DNA of 64,000 bases, taken from positions 47,014-111,013 of the forward strand of contig NZ_JAKRET010000015.1 of NCBI RefSeq assembly GCF_022664395.1. The letters are read 5' to 3'. How positions within the stretch are numbered: position 1 is the first letter of the stretch; every line of letters begins with the position of its first letter. A program made the translations under genes and the position numbers. The stretch comes from Sphingomonas lacusdianchii. Its GTDB lineage: Bacteria; Pseudomonadota; Alphaproteobacteria; Sphingomonadales; Sphingomonadaceae. Under the pieces are notes generated by a model. It searched no databases. It was not told the DNA's origin and saw only the letters and a list, made by a program, of their open reading frames with translations. Positions 8,347 to 17,562 of this stretch are shown here, one piece after another.

Positions 8347-8835
8347 TCACGACCGCCTGTCGAGCCGGCTGAGCCGTGGGCGTGCGGGTAAGGAATACCT
8401 CATTCCAGCTGGCTTCGTTATGGCGTCGTCGGACCAACCAAGCCCGCTAGCCACTTGGCGATAACTGGCTGGATGAAGCCTGTCGCGGCTTGGGTAACTG
8501 GAAAGCTGCACGACGCTGTCGCGACGGGAATACGCGAGCGCGGTCACAACTGCAGCAGCCTTCCGGTTGTACGGGGCAAGCCATGTGACGTGTCCGGCGA
8601 CGAGCCGCCCCCGAAGCGCAGACAGATTTTGCATCAGCCGCGGATTGTCGGGGTCGTTCGACCCGACGGCAATAACTGCCCGTCCCGCGATAGCGCCGGC
8701 AGGCTGGGCCTGAAGCACGCGCGCCGAGGATGCGCCGACCTTGGCCTGCACTTCGCATCGGATACCCTGGGCCGCCAAAGCCGCCGCTGTACCAACGCCC
8801 GTGCTATCGCCAACGATCAGGCAGAACGGGATCAT
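8347..8835 (-). CDS. SGNH/GDSL-like hydrolase
   Basis: 162 residues. GDST near the N-terminus (Ser11) matches SGNH block I, VGSND fits block III (Gly...Asn), and DRLHP supplies the block V Asp-x-x-His pair. It is therefore probably an esterase or carbohydrate deacetylase-type hydrolase of minimal size. The ATG at 8833-8835 overlaps the stop of the upstream membrane gene (ATGA), so the two form an operon. Position downstream of traG suggests a minor role in wall or envelope remodelling during transfer, which is only inference. There is no obvious signal peptide. Confidence 0.65.
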   Translation of the reverse strand: MIPFCLIVGDSTGVGTAAALAAQGIRCEVQAKVGASSARVLQAQPAGAIAGRAVIAVGSNDPDNPRLMQNLSALRGRLVAGHVTWLAPYNRKAAAVVTALAYSRRDSVVQLSSYPSRDRLHPASYRQVASGLGWSDDAITKPAGMRYSLPARPRLSRLDRRS

Positions 8836-9140
8836 CCGTGACCTACCGCGAACAGCACGATGGCCAGCGACATGACGAACAGGGAGAGCCACACGGCGAT
8901 CTGGCCATAGATGTGGAGAACGAGACCGACCCAGGAATAGCGCCTCCGCAGGAGGATGCCGCTGCCGACGGCCACGAAGAAGGCGACGGTTGTGGGCATC
9001 GTGATCGAGGGCGAGCGGCTGAGCGAGGCTTCCGCCAACGGCATCAGGCCGATCGCCATCACCAGCATCCAGGAAAAGCCAAAGAGGGCGTGATTGCCCG
9101 CTTCAACGGCGATCTGCTTAGGCCCGTTTGAGGTTGTCAT
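8832..9140 (-). CDS. Small inner-membrane protein, unknown function
   Basis: 102 residues with three hydrophobic stretches (about 18-36, 48-62 and 70-98), the middle two separated by RRRY. ATG at 9138-9140 is preceded by GAGGGGAG. It is coupled by ATGA to the SGNH-like gene. Not recognised as a named Tra protein. Confidence 0.6.
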   Translation of the reverse strand: MTTSNGPKQIAVEAGNHALFGFSWMLVMAIGLMPLAEASLSRSPSITMPTTVAFFVAVGSGILLRRRYSWVGLVLHIYGQIAVWLSLFVMSLAIVLFAVGHG

Positions 9141-9181
9141 ATCGCTCCCCTCGTGCGATCATGACGGCGGAGGCGTCTGCC

Positions 9182-9382
9182 ATGATCGACCAGCAGTTCT
9201 ACTATGCCACCAAGGACAGCCCGATGGGGCCGATGTACGTCATGGAGGACGATGGCGTAGCCACGCCCGATCATGTCTATCGGGACGCAGATGGCAAGCC
9301 CACCCGTGGCGGTATGATCGGCCAGGGTATCACCACGGTGATCCTGCTCGCCGGCTTCGCCTACTGCTGGTTTGCCATCTAG
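9182..9382 (+). CDS. Small single-span membrane protein, unknown function
   Basis: 66 residues from ATG 9182 (MIDQQFYYATKDSPMGPMYV), ending in one hydrophobic helix (GQGITTVILLAGFAYCWFAI). GGAG lies about 12 bases upstream. It is divergent from the preceding gene and convergent with traG, ending 5 bases before the traG stop. The composition looks protein-like, but I do not recognise the family. An earlier in-frame ATG (9161) is possible. Confidence 0.5.
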   Translation: MIDQQFYYATKDSPMGPMYVMEDDGVATPDHVYRDADGKPTRGGMIGQGITTVILLAGFAYCWFAI

Positions 9383-9387
9383 CACGA

Positions 9388-12225
9388 TCATTCCCGAAGC
9401 TTCGGATCATGGAAGAAGCCGTGGTTCAGTCCGTCGGTGACTTCCGACTGAACCTGAGCACCGCCTTGGACGTACCCACCACGCATCACCCGCTGGGTTT
9501 CCTGCTCGGCTTCTAGATTATCCTTGCCCACGGAAATGCGCGCTCGCGCGGCGTCTCCGTTGGGCAATGCAGGCGCCGCAGGAAGGCCATTGAGGCCATG
9601 CGGGTGATAACGCGCGGCAACATCCGCCTCGGTCGATACAGGCGGAGGCGCGACCTGCACCAGGTCTGGGGTCTCAAGACGATCCGAAACCTGATCGTAG
9701 ATAGCCTGCCGACGTTCTGCGAGGAACTGAGAGACCATAGCATCACGGGTCTGCCGCTGCTGCGCCGTGAGCGACACTTCGTGCAGAGCAGGGGCGTTGA
9801 GACCGGGGTGCTCGCGAGCTTCTTGGCGATACCAATCGGCGAGCTCCTGGCTGAGATTGACGCTCATCTGCATGCCGTTGTTCTCGGCGAAGTTCGCATC
9901 ATTGGTCAGTTGCTCGGCGAGCTCATGAAGCTTTCGAGCACGCTGCTCGTGCACATAGGCGCGAGCACGCGCGTCTTCCTGGCTGACTGACGAGGTCGAA
10001 TCCGATGACGACCGCGAGAACGTCGAGCTACGGCTAAAGGTGCTCGAGGACGTCCCAGCGCTGTCTCCGTTGGAATGTTCGTCGCGAGAGCCGGTGTTCT
10101 GGCTGCTGCTATAATCGTCAGACCGGGAACGATCGGTGTTGTGGGTAAGGCCGTCGCGCTGGCTGCCGGTCCAAGATACACCGCCTTTGATCTGCGGAAT
10201 GGGCAGTGCACCCAGCGCGCGACCGACGCGACCCTTCGGCGTTCCGCCCACCTGGCCATCGCCAGATCCGCCGCTCCCCACTCCTCCGCCGATACTGATC
10301 CCGCCTTGGGTAAGACGAACGGTCTCGGCACCACGGCTGTGGCTATCGGATACCCGCTGGCTCTGGCCGGTCGACGAGCGCTCTTCCGTCCCGGATGAGG
10401 TCGAGCCGGTGTTCCGGTCGAAGGTCTCCAGCGACGTGCCGGTCTGTCCACCCTGTCCAATCTCGAAACCCGAGGACATGCTCGTCGAGCGTCCGAAGGA
10501 GCTGCGATCGGTATGCGTCGTCGTGAGAGAGGCCGCGGCTGCTTCTTCCTCGCTACGGGCTGCTCGCTCGACCAAGCTGGCCTGCTGCCGCATCTCGGCG
10601 ACATAGCCGCTGGTCATCGTTGGTTGCATCGGCAGACGCGAGATCGCTCCCGTCGTGTCCGTCACTACGGCCCCGCTCGCCTTGTAGCTGTTGATGGCGC
10701 CGTTACCCTCATGGACATTGAAGCTGTTTGCGCCGGTCGTGTACGACGACAGATCCGACCAAGCGTTGCTCTGACGCATGTTCGACGTCGAGTTCGCGAA
10801 GCTGGTGTTGCCATAGGAGTAGTTGCCCGTCGTCTGCTCCAGCGCCGCGGCCTCGGCCGCGTTCTGCGCCGGGGCAAGGATCGACGTCGCTTGACCCGAG
10901 ATCCCCATCGCGCCGCGAGCCAAGCCGCCCGCGATGAAGGGCACGCTCATGAGCATGAACCCGGCGATCGTGGCGGTCTCCGCGTTGACCGCCCCAATGC
11001 CGGCGACGGTCCCGAGACTTAGACCACCATCCGACATGCTCGCCGATGCGGCCGTGGCCCGCGTCATGCAGATCATGTGGAGGATGACGTACAACGGACC
11101 CCATGCCGCCAAGTAGAAGAAGCCGGTAAGATAACCCTTCAAAGCTCCCACGCCGGTTTGGGGCATCAGGAACAGAGGGAAGATCACCGGGAACATGGCG
11201 TAGAAGACGACCGTCAGGACGATGTTGAGGATCGGCACCCACGACATCGCCTGTTGCGCGATCGAGTTGTAGGTGTTCCGCGCCTGGATGTCCGCGCGGG
11301 TGGTCGCGAAGGTATCGATCGAGGCGCCCCCTGGACCACCGGCCATGCCGTCGCGGGCCTGCATGAAGGCATTGATGGCCGTATTCTGGCGCATCGTCGC
11401 AACGTAGTCGCTGCTCGCGTTCGTGAACGCCTGGTTCGCGATCGGAACGTCCTGCTTCAGCTTGGCGACGGCTTCCGCCGTTGTCAGCTTAGGATAGGTC
11501 TTCTTCGCCCAGTCAGCGGTCTCTGCCTCGATCTGAGCTGGCCACCTGTTGGAAAGATACTCGTAGGCGTTTCGACACGTCACGATGCTGCTGGTGATCG
11601 CTCCGCCCGACTTGTCGATCCACGGCTGCGCCCGAGCGGCCGAGCCGGGGCCAAGGTCCGTCCAAAGGTCCTTCGACTTAGCGAGGTCGGTCAACGACTT
11701 CTGGTAGAGCAGTATATCCCCGAAGACGCAGTTTTTCATGTGCGCTTCGAGATTGGCCGCGAACTCGGCATCGTGAATGTAAAAGTTGCGGGTCGCGTCA
11801 AAGAGCCGCGAGCCATAGATCATGCCGTTGGTGGTGTAGCTGAGCTGGCTCGGCATCACGAACACGGTTTCGGCCGTGCGGGTCAGCCAGTCACCGACTT
11901 GGCTCGTGAAGCTCGCGATCACCCCTAGACCGAGTGGGACATTCGCTACCGTCGCCGGCGCGAGAGAGGGGTTCACCCGGTCCGTCACCTTGATGGTGAC
12001 GGTCGGCACCATGAGGCACATGTAGATCAGGGTCGCGCCGATGAACCAGTTCATCCAGACACGAAAGTTCATCGTGAAGGCAACCGCCAGAAGCGAGTAG
12101 ATGAGCCCGAGGACCATCACGACCTTGATGAGGGACTTGTACCCTCCGCCACCCGTCCACGCCGCTACGGCGTTGAAGGTGTTGACGATATATTCGCCGC
12201 CGCCAATCGTGAAGACCTCGAGCAT
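9388..12225 (-). CDS. traG: F-type conjugal transfer protein TraG (mating-pair stabilisation, pilus assembly)
   Basis: 945 residues, in the size range of F TraG. The N-terminal third and middle hold several membrane spans, including FTIGGGEYIVNTFNAV at the start, a pair near residues 35-75 and a hydrophobic cluster around 330-440, typical of the TraG-N domain. The C-terminal half is soluble and rich in Ser, Thr and Gln with long Ser-Arg runs, as is usual for the periplasmic region. In F-like systems the N-terminus works in pilus assembly and the C-terminus in mating-pair stabilisation and exclusion. It is the last gene of the transfer operon, 15 bases after traH. Confidence 0.92.
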   Translation of the reverse strand: MLEVFTIGGGEYIVNTFNAVAAWTGGGGYKSLIKVVMVLGLIYSLLAVAFTMNFRVWMNWFIGATLIYMCLMVPTVTIKVTDRVNPSLAPATVANVPLGLGVIASFTSQVGDWLTRTAETVFVMPSQLSYTTNGMIYGSRLFDATRNFYIHDAEFAANLEAHMKNCVFGDILLYQKSLTDLAKSKDLWTDLGPGSAARAQPWIDKSGGAITSSIVTCRNAYEYLSNRWPAQIEAETADWAKKTYPKLTTAEAVAKLKQDVPIANQAFTNASSDYVATMRQNTAINAFMQARDGMAGGPGGASIDTFATTRADIQARNTYNSIAQQAMSWVPILNIVLTVVFYAMFPVIFPLFLMPQTGVGALKGYLTGFFYLAAWGPLYVILHMICMTRATAASASMSDGGLSLGTVAGIGAVNAETATIAGFMLMSVPFIAGGLARGAMGISGQATSILAPAQNAAEAAALEQTTGNYSYGNTSFANSTSNMRQSNAWSDLSSYTTGANSFNVHEGNGAINSYKASGAVVTDTTGAISRLPMQPTMTSGYVAEMRQQASLVERAARSEEEAAAASLTTTHTDRSSFGRSTSMSSGFEIGQGGQTGTSLETFDRNTGSTSSGTEERSSTGQSQRVSDSHSRGAETVRLTQGGISIGGGVGSGGSGDGQVGGTPKGRVGRALGALPIPQIKGGVSWTGSQRDGLTHNTDRSRSDDYSSSQNTGSRDEHSNGDSAGTSSSTFSRSSTFSRSSSDSTSSVSQEDARARAYVHEQRARKLHELAEQLTNDANFAENNGMQMSVNLSQELADWYRQEAREHPGLNAPALHEVSLTAQQRQTRDAMVSQFLAERRQAIYDQVSDRLETPDLVQVAPPPVSTEADVAARYHPHGLNGLPAAPALPNGDAARARISVGKDNLEAEQETQRVMRGGYVQGGAQVQSEVTDGLNHGFFHDPKLRE

Positions 12226-12240
12226 GATCCCGTTCCCCGC

Positions 12241-13719
12241 TTAGTTGAGGCCCTGCGCGTTCAACCCGCGTGAAAAGTTGAGCGCTGCGGCCATACCCGG
12301 CGACATCGTGTTCTGGAGGGTGGACTCGACCTGTACCGACCGGTTGATGAGCGCGATCGTCGCGGTCAGCGTGTTCTTCAGCTTGATATCGCGCTGGCTG
12401 TATTTGTTGCGCGCTTCGGCAAGCTGACGGCGCCACGTCTCGGCCGTCGCCTGATCCGCCGGCTGGAAGTGGACCTCGGCCTGGCTCACGCGATCGAGCA
12501 TGTTCTCGATCATCGAGCTCAGGAGGTTCACCGCCACGATCTCGGCTAGCACGTCGATCTCACCGTCCCCGAAGTTCTGGTGAGCCATCGCCTGGACGGC
12601 GAGCATCTTGTAGAGCGGCACCGACGTCATGTTGAGTAGCTGCTGCTCGGCCGAGTCCAGCGCCGCGTCGGTGCGGATCTTGTCGTTCATCGAGACGATC
12701 ATCGCACGGACCCGAGGACGGAGCGCCACGTTGGTCGGGATGGAGAGATTGGCCTCAGTCACGTTGAGGCACTGATCGTCCGTGTCGCAAGTCAGGACCT
12801 TCGCCGTGTTACCGGTCTGGGTGCCATCGAGAAGCGCCGTGACGACCGCGTCTTCCGCCGGCCCGAGGTACTGGATCGAGGCACCGCCGCCCGCGCCGTT
12901 CGGGTTGGTGATAACGGTCCCGACCACGGTCATCAGGTATTCGGAGAAGCCCTTGTCGAACGACCCGAACTTGTTGGACCGCTTGATGGCCTGCCAGGTG
13001 TAGTTGCGAGGGGCGAGCGGGATCTGATCGTCCATCTTCGCGTCGGTGTTGCCGGCAAGGACGCTGTCGATCTGGCCATCGGGACCGCACCCCTGCCGCG
13101 AGCGCGCCCAGTCAGAGAACACACCCTGGCTGTTGCCGACCGCCGCGCAAATAGTCGACCGAGCGCCCTGCACCTTCGGCCACACCGAGCCAACCAGCCC
13201 CTGCGCCGCTTCGCACGACGAGATGTTCATCTGGTTCATCTGTTGCGCGGCTTGCGCAAACTCGCTCATCACCTTGCCGATCTCCGGCGAGACGCTGTCG
13301 ATTGCGAGCTTGAAGGCAAAGCCAAGCGCGTTGTTGGCGGTTGCCTTCAGGAGGGCGACCATCTCAGAGGCGTTGATGAACGAGAAAGATCCGGAGAACA
13401 GGTCGATGCCGCCGCAACCTGCCCGGGCACTCGGCAGCTGTAGGTTGAACGGCTGAACGCTCTTCTGCGGGAAACGCGTCCAGATGTTGCCGCCGGAGTA
13501 ATAGCCCGCCGCCTGACCTTGGTAGGCGGTCGGCCCAGTGACGTTTGCAGCGCCGCCGGACTCGTTGAAGAACGAGTTCATCTGGCCTGCCACGTCCGCT
13601 CGCGCGACACCGACCGGAACCATGCTGGCCGCCCCGAGCGTCATGGCTCCGGCGGCAAGCCGCCGACGGAAGACGCGGAAGCGGGAAGGGCGGGGGGAGG
13701 GCGTGGGAGGGTGCGTCAT
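12241..13719 (-). CDS. traH: Conjugal transfer pilus assembly protein TraH
   Basis: 492 residues. A Tat-like or long Sec signal is present at the N-terminus (RRRLAAGAMTLGAASMVPVG, ending near ARA). The mature part contains QMNSFFNESGGAANVTGPTAYQGQ and a conserved cysteine region (CGGIDLFSGSFSFINA), both characteristic of TraH, a periplasmic/outer-membrane-associated factor for pilus extension. The ATG overlaps the traF stop (ATGA). Order traF-traH-traG is as in F. Confidence 0.93.
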   Translation of the reverse strand: MTHPPTPSPRPSRFRVFRRRLAAGAMTLGAASMVPVGVARADVAGQMNSFFNESGGAANVTGPTAYQGQAAGYYSGGNIWTRFPQKSVQPFNLQLPSARAGCGGIDLFSGSFSFINASEMVALLKATANNALGFAFKLAIDSVSPEIGKVMSEFAQAAQQMNQMNISSCEAAQGLVGSVWPKVQGARSTICAAVGNSQGVFSDWARSRQGCGPDGQIDSVLAGNTDAKMDDQIPLAPRNYTWQAIKRSNKFGSFDKGFSEYLMTVVGTVITNPNGAGGGASIQYLGPAEDAVVTALLDGTQTGNTAKVLTCDTDDQCLNVTEANLSIPTNVALRPRVRAMIVSMNDKIRTDAALDSAEQQLLNMTSVPLYKMLAVQAMAHQNFGDGEIDVLAEIVAVNLLSSMIENMLDRVSQAEVHFQPADQATAETWRRQLAEARNKYSQRDIKLKNTLTATIALINRSVQVESTLQNTMSPGMAAALNFSRGLNAQGLN

Positions 13720-14633
13720 CAGTAGTCACTCCCGACCTTGGTGTTGGTGAGCATGAAGATGCGCTCCATGATCTCGTCGGCCGACATAACGCCGAACCCG
13801 ATCGGGACGGTTTTGCGGGTGACCGTGTCGAAGAGGACAAGAGCGGGCGTGGCGAGCGGGACGCCCATGCGTGCGCGCTGGCCGGAGTCGACCACGTAGT
13901 TCGGGAATGTCCGGCTCGGACCGCCGTCGGTCGAGACCGCCATCACCGAGATGCGATGGCTATCTGCAACCGAGCGAAGGATCGGGGAGAATACCTCACA
14001 CGCCGCACATGACTGCGCGAAGAAGTAGAACATGCCGTAGCGTTGGCCGAGGCGCGACAGGACTTGGTCACGGTCCGCAGTGCGGTTGTCGGACCAGGCC
14101 CGCTTCGCGACGGTCGAGACCGGCCGCTGCAGCGTGTAGTCGATGTCCGGGTTCTGCCAGAGGGCACGCTGCCATGTGTCCGAGAAGGTGGACGCGCGGT
14201 CGAGCTGCTCACGCTGGAAGCGGACATAGGCGATCACGTTCGCCTCTGTCGGCTCGAGGATCGCTCGCGCCTTGAGTTCGTCGAGCTGCTTGGCGATCGC
14301 TGCCATGCGCTGGCTGGCGGACTGCACGGGAGCCGCAGCCTTCGGCGCCACCGGCCTGGACTTCGGCCGATCGCAATAGAACCATTGCCCGAGCTTGCGC
14401 TCGCCGCAGTAGAAGCCATCTCCGCGATCGCCGCCGTCACCGGCGTCGGCACCGAGGTCGACAGCCTCATCGCCTACTCCAGCCTCGATCACCGGGTCCG
14501 TCCCCTCCGCCGTCTGCGCGAGGGCAGGAGCGGGGAGCGCCGGCAGGGCGGCCAGCAGAATAGCTGCAAGGTGCGTCAGGCGGCCGCGGCCGACCTTGGC
14601 CACCTTCCGGTGGTCAAGCTTCATCGTCATCAT
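13719..14633 (-). CDS. traF: Conjugal transfer protein TraF (thioredoxin-like pilus assembly factor)
   Basis: 304 residues from the ATG at 14631-14633, which has GGGGAG about 8 bases before it; another ATG 15 bases upstream is less well placed. Signal peptide ends near ALAQ. The C-terminal thioredoxin-like domain has FFAQSCAACEVF, so a CxxC pair is present, then a cis-proline region (VPLATPALVLFD). TraF proteins help pilus assembly in the periplasm. The intact CAAC suggests redox activity, together with the DsbC-like protein in the same operon. It overlaps the small upstream gene by 20 bases. Confidence 0.9.
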   Translation of the reverse strand: MMTMKLDHRKVAKVGRGRLTHLAAILLAALPALPAPALAQTAEGTDPVIEAGVGDEAVDLGADAGDGGDRGDGFYCGERKLGQWFYCDRPKSRPVAPKAAAPVQSASQRMAAIAKQLDELKARAILEPTEANVIAYVRFQREQLDRASTFSDTWQRALWQNPDIDYTLQRPVSTVAKRAWSDNRTADRDQVLSRLGQRYGMFYFFAQSCAACEVFSPILRSVADSHRISVMAVSTDGGPSRTFPNYVVDSGQRARMGVPLATPALVLFDTVTRKTVPIGFGVMSADEIMERIFMLTNTKVGSDY

Positions 14634-15027
14634 CTGAGTGCTCCCCATCGAGCTCGATCATCGCGAGGTTGAGAACCGACATCATTCGGGCGACGTCGAG
14701 CATCTTGGTGCCCTGATCCATCATCCGAACGAGGCCACGAAGGTGCATGCGGCCGTGCCGTCGCCCCGCGATCGTCGGGCGAACCCCGCTGTCGCGGCTG
14801 ACCAGCCATCCCAGCGCGAGCATCCGGCGGAAGCCCGCCTCGATCTCGCGGGGATCCACCACACAATCGAACCACTGGCCGATCGTCGCCGAGACATCGC
14901 CGGCGACGGCAACACGGTTGGTCCGATGTACCCGCATGAAAATGGCCAGATCGAGAACCGACATGTTGACCATGCACGGCGCCATCCCCCCGGCCCCATC
15001 AGCGTCATTTGCTGCCATGGAGGTCAT
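14614..15027 (-). CDS. Small soluble protein between traN and traF, unknown function
   Basis: 137 residues, overlapping traN (23 bases) and traF (20 bases), which strongly supports it as a translated member of the operon. Sequence features are an LDLAIFMRVHRTN segment, FRRMLALGWLVSRDSGVRPT that resembles a winged-helix wing, and an acidic C-terminus. I recognise no F-plasmid counterpart. There is no signal peptide, so it is probably cytoplasmic. Confidence 0.7.
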   Translation of the reverse strand: MTSMAANDADGAGGMAPCMVNMSVLDLAIFMRVHRTNRVAVAGDVSATIGQWFDCVVDPREIEAGFRRMLALGWLVSRDSGVRPTIAGRRHGRMHLRGLVRMMDQGTKMLDVARMMSVLNLAMIELDGEHSDDDDEA

Positions 15028-16810
15028 AGTAGTCCTGTATCTTTTGCTGGATGTCGGTCATCACGCTGACTTCATCGGGCAGCTTTGCTGCCTCCTGGAA
15101 CTCAGCGTACACTTCGGTGAAATCCATCTTGGATAGATCGAGCCGCTGGAACTCCTCGATAGTGAAGCCTTTGCACTGTTCGTTCTTCGGCTTGCCCCAA
15201 GGCTTGCCAATCTGCTGCCGCCCCTGGACCTGCAGGATGCGGCTGAGCTTGCTGCCAAAACAGCAGTAGGCGTCCTTCGAGGTCACGCAGACGCCCAGGA
15301 CCTTGTCAGAGCAATACGACCCGACTTTGTAGCAGAGGCCCTTGTCATCCTTCTCGTCGAGCTGCTTCTCCGCCGTGCTGCACAGCCACGGCGTGAGGAG
15401 CGGGACGCCCTTGCCCGAGCAGCAGTTCGAAGCGCCGAAGATCTTCTTGTTGCAGGTCTCGCGCGTACCGGAGAACACGGTCAGGGTGTTCGGGTCGAAC
15501 TGCTTGCCCGCGTCCCCGATAGCGTGGAGCGCCACCAGGGCGTCCTTGAACTCGGTCGAGGCCTCCCGCTCGATCGTCTCGCAATCGCCGTTGATGCAGT
15601 AGACGTCATTTCCGCAGACATACTGGCTCCCACCCGTCGGCTGGTCGTCCGGGAGCGGGCAGCTGTAGATCCGTTGGGAAACCTGGCACGCGCCCTGCTG
15701 CGGATCATCCAGGCACTCGTCCCGGACGTAATGGCACTGCGTGTTCTGGTCGAGATCGCCGCAGTCGTTCGCCGGGGTGAGGCGCTGACAGGTGAACTGG
15801 CGTGACCATGCCCAGCAGCTCTGCGTGACGGGTTGGCCCTCGATCATCCGGGTCTCGGGACCCTCGGTGCAAACCTCAACATCTTGCGGGACGCACGACG
15901 TATCGGCCGCCAGTGCCGGACATGTGCCCTCGTTGCGGGTGACCGTGACGCTGACGGCGCCTTCCTGCTTTAGGTAGACCGTGCCCGTCGCATAGTTCGT
16001 GTGGTACGGGATCTGGCCCTGCGGGATCTCACTCGAGCAGGAATAGAGCTGCGCCTGCGTGTTGAGCGAGCCCTGCCGCTTGCAGTACCGCCGGTAGCTC
16101 TCGACGTTGTCGCCACCAGCGCCGAGATCGATCTGCGCATCGCACAGATGCTTGGTGACCGGCTCGGCGCGGCAGAGGCCAGATGCGACCTTGCTCTGCA
16201 TGACCGAGTTCTTGGCGAAGCCGTTGGCCTCGTTCTGGTCCCGAATCCCGTAGTAGAAGTAGCGCGTCGTGTTGACGACGGACGGCACCATGCGACCCGA
16301 GCAGCTCTCGGTCTTCTCGACAACCTTGGAGCCTCGGTTGCAGGTCGCCTCGTAGTAGCCCTTCGACCCCGCCGGCGGGGGGAGGGGCGTGCAGGTGCCG
16401 GATCCGCCACCGAGGCTCTGGCCGTCGAGATAGGTGTCCGGATTGCCCTCGATGGCCATGCCGCGACTGGTCGCCGCCGTGATCTCGGCGTTGCTGAAGC
16501 TGGGACGAGTGCGGCCCTTGTCGGTCACGGTCCCGAACGCCTCGCTGGTGTTCGCCGTGATGTTGCCGTCGGCCACGAGCTTGTCGGGATCGTCGAAATA
16601 CGCGCCTTGCGGAAGATCGTCGCCGGCGTAGCCGGGAACGTCGTTTCGCTTCGCCTCAGAAGGCATCAGCGTGTCATCGGCACGCATCGTCTTGCCGATG
16701 TTCTTGCCCTCTTCCCTGGCCTGCTCGACTGTCTGAACAGTCTGCGCAAACACGGCACCGCCGGCAGCGCATGCCAGAGACATCAGGACCGAGGCGGTGA
16801 ACGCCCTCAC
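15005..16810 (-). CDS. traN: Conjugal transfer mating-pair stabilisation protein TraN
   Basis: 601 residues. GTG start at 16808-16810 directly follows the trbC stop region and gives a clean signal peptide (MRAFTASVLMSLACAAGGAVFAQ region, cleavage after FAQ). The mature protein is very cysteine-rich, with clusters such as CSGKG, CYKVGSYCSDKVLGVC and CCFGSKLSRILQVQGR, the hallmark of TraN. In F-like systems this outer-membrane protein binds a recipient porin and stabilises the mating pair. The neighbour order trbC-traN-traF matches F. Confidence 0.94.
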   Translation of the reverse strand: MRAFTASVLMSLACAAGGAVFAQTVQTVEQAREEGKNIGKTMRADDTLMPSEAKRNDVPGYAGDDLPQGAYFDDPDKLVADGNITANTSEAFGTVTDKGRTRPSFSNAEITAATSRGMAIEGNPDTYLDGQSLGGGSGTCTPLPPPAGSKGYYEATCNRGSKVVEKTESCSGRMVPSVVNTTRYFYYGIRDQNEANGFAKNSVMQSKVASGLCRAEPVTKHLCDAQIDLGAGGDNVESYRRYCKRQGSLNTQAQLYSCSSEIPQGQIPYHTNYATGTVYLKQEGAVSVTVTRNEGTCPALAADTSCVPQDVEVCTEGPETRMIEGQPVTQSCWAWSRQFTCQRLTPANDCGDLDQNTQCHYVRDECLDDPQQGACQVSQRIYSCPLPDDQPTGGSQYVCGNDVYCINGDCETIEREASTEFKDALVALHAIGDAGKQFDPNTLTVFSGTRETCNKKIFGASNCCSGKGVPLLTPWLCSTAEKQLDEKDDKGLCYKVGSYCSDKVLGVCVTSKDAYCCFGSKLSRILQVQGRQQIGKPWGKPKNEQCKGFTIEEFQRLDLSKMDFTEVYAEFQEAAKLPDEVSVMTDIQQKIQDYYDLHGSK

Positions 16811-17551
16811 CTAGCCGGCCTTCGCCATGTTCCGCAGCGCCACAGCGGCCACGCCGGCACCCGGGCCGCGGGCGTTGACGAACGTGTCCAGCACATAGTT
16901 GACCGAGACGTTGCCAGTCATCCGGTCATGCGGGGGGACCTGGGTCTGGCAGTTCAGGCCAGCGCACAGGTCGAAATCGCTCGACACCGCGACATAGGTC
17001 GGCACGGCCTGGACGTTGAAGGCGCGAAACAGCCGCGGATCGATGCCGACGTTGGCGAGCTGGTCCTGCTCGGTCACGACCTTCCCGAGCGCCGCGCTGA
17101 ACGCCTTCATCGAGTTGTTGGGGAACCCGCGGAAGACGACGACGCCCCCCGCCTTCGCCGTGTCGGCGATGAGCTGACGAAGCGCCTTGGGCGGCATCGA
17201 CAGGCTCGCGAACGCGATGAATTGCGGTGCCTCTCCCTTGGTGCCGGCGATGTTCTGCGACGCACCCTTGATGATCTCGTCGAAGTCGAAGGTGTCGCCA
17301 CCGTTCATCGGGATATCTGCCTTCGCGAGGGTCACCATATTGTCGGTGCCGCCTTTGCGAAGCGCGATCGCTTCTTCCCGGAACGCGTCGCCCCGGGTCC
17401 GGACCTGCTGGACGAACGTCTCGGCGTCCTCTTTCATGGCCGCAGAGCGCTTCTTTATCGCCTCCACGTCGATGCCATCCACAGACTGCGCGAGAGCCTG
17501 GATGGCGCCGATCCCGGCGAAAGCGGCGATGAGGATCGGTAGGCGTCGCAT
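16811..17551 (-). CDS. trbC: Conjugal transfer pilus assembly protein TrbC (F-type)
   Basis: 246 residues from ATG 17549-17551, preceded by AAAGGA; a longer in-frame extension would overlap traU and lacks a ribosome site. Signal peptide ends at ALAQ. The core FIAFASLSMPPKALRQLI, then VVFRGFPNNS and VPTYVAV, is the thioredoxin-like fold of F-type TrbC, which works with TraW in the periplasm. No CxxC is present; only Cys pair FDLCAGLNC occurs. Starts 11 bases after traU ends. Confidence 0.92.
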   Translation of the reverse strand: MRRLPILIAAFAGIGAIQALAQSVDGIDVEAIKKRSAAMKEDAETFVQQVRTRGDAFREEAIALRKGGTDNMVTLAKADIPMNGGDTFDFDEIIKGASQNIAGTKGEAPQFIAFASLSMPPKALRQLIADTAKAGGVVVFRGFPNNSMKAFSAALGKVVTEQDQLANVGIDPRLFRAFNVQAVPTYVAVSSDFDLCAGLNCQTQVPPHDRMTGNVSVNYVLDTFVNARGPGAGVAAVALRNMAKAG

Positions 17552-17562
17552 CGCGGTTCCTT

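Noticed and set aside
11077..11928. 283-codon frame opposite traG
   Set aside because: Shadow frame; traG membrane and TraG-N features are convincing on the other strand.
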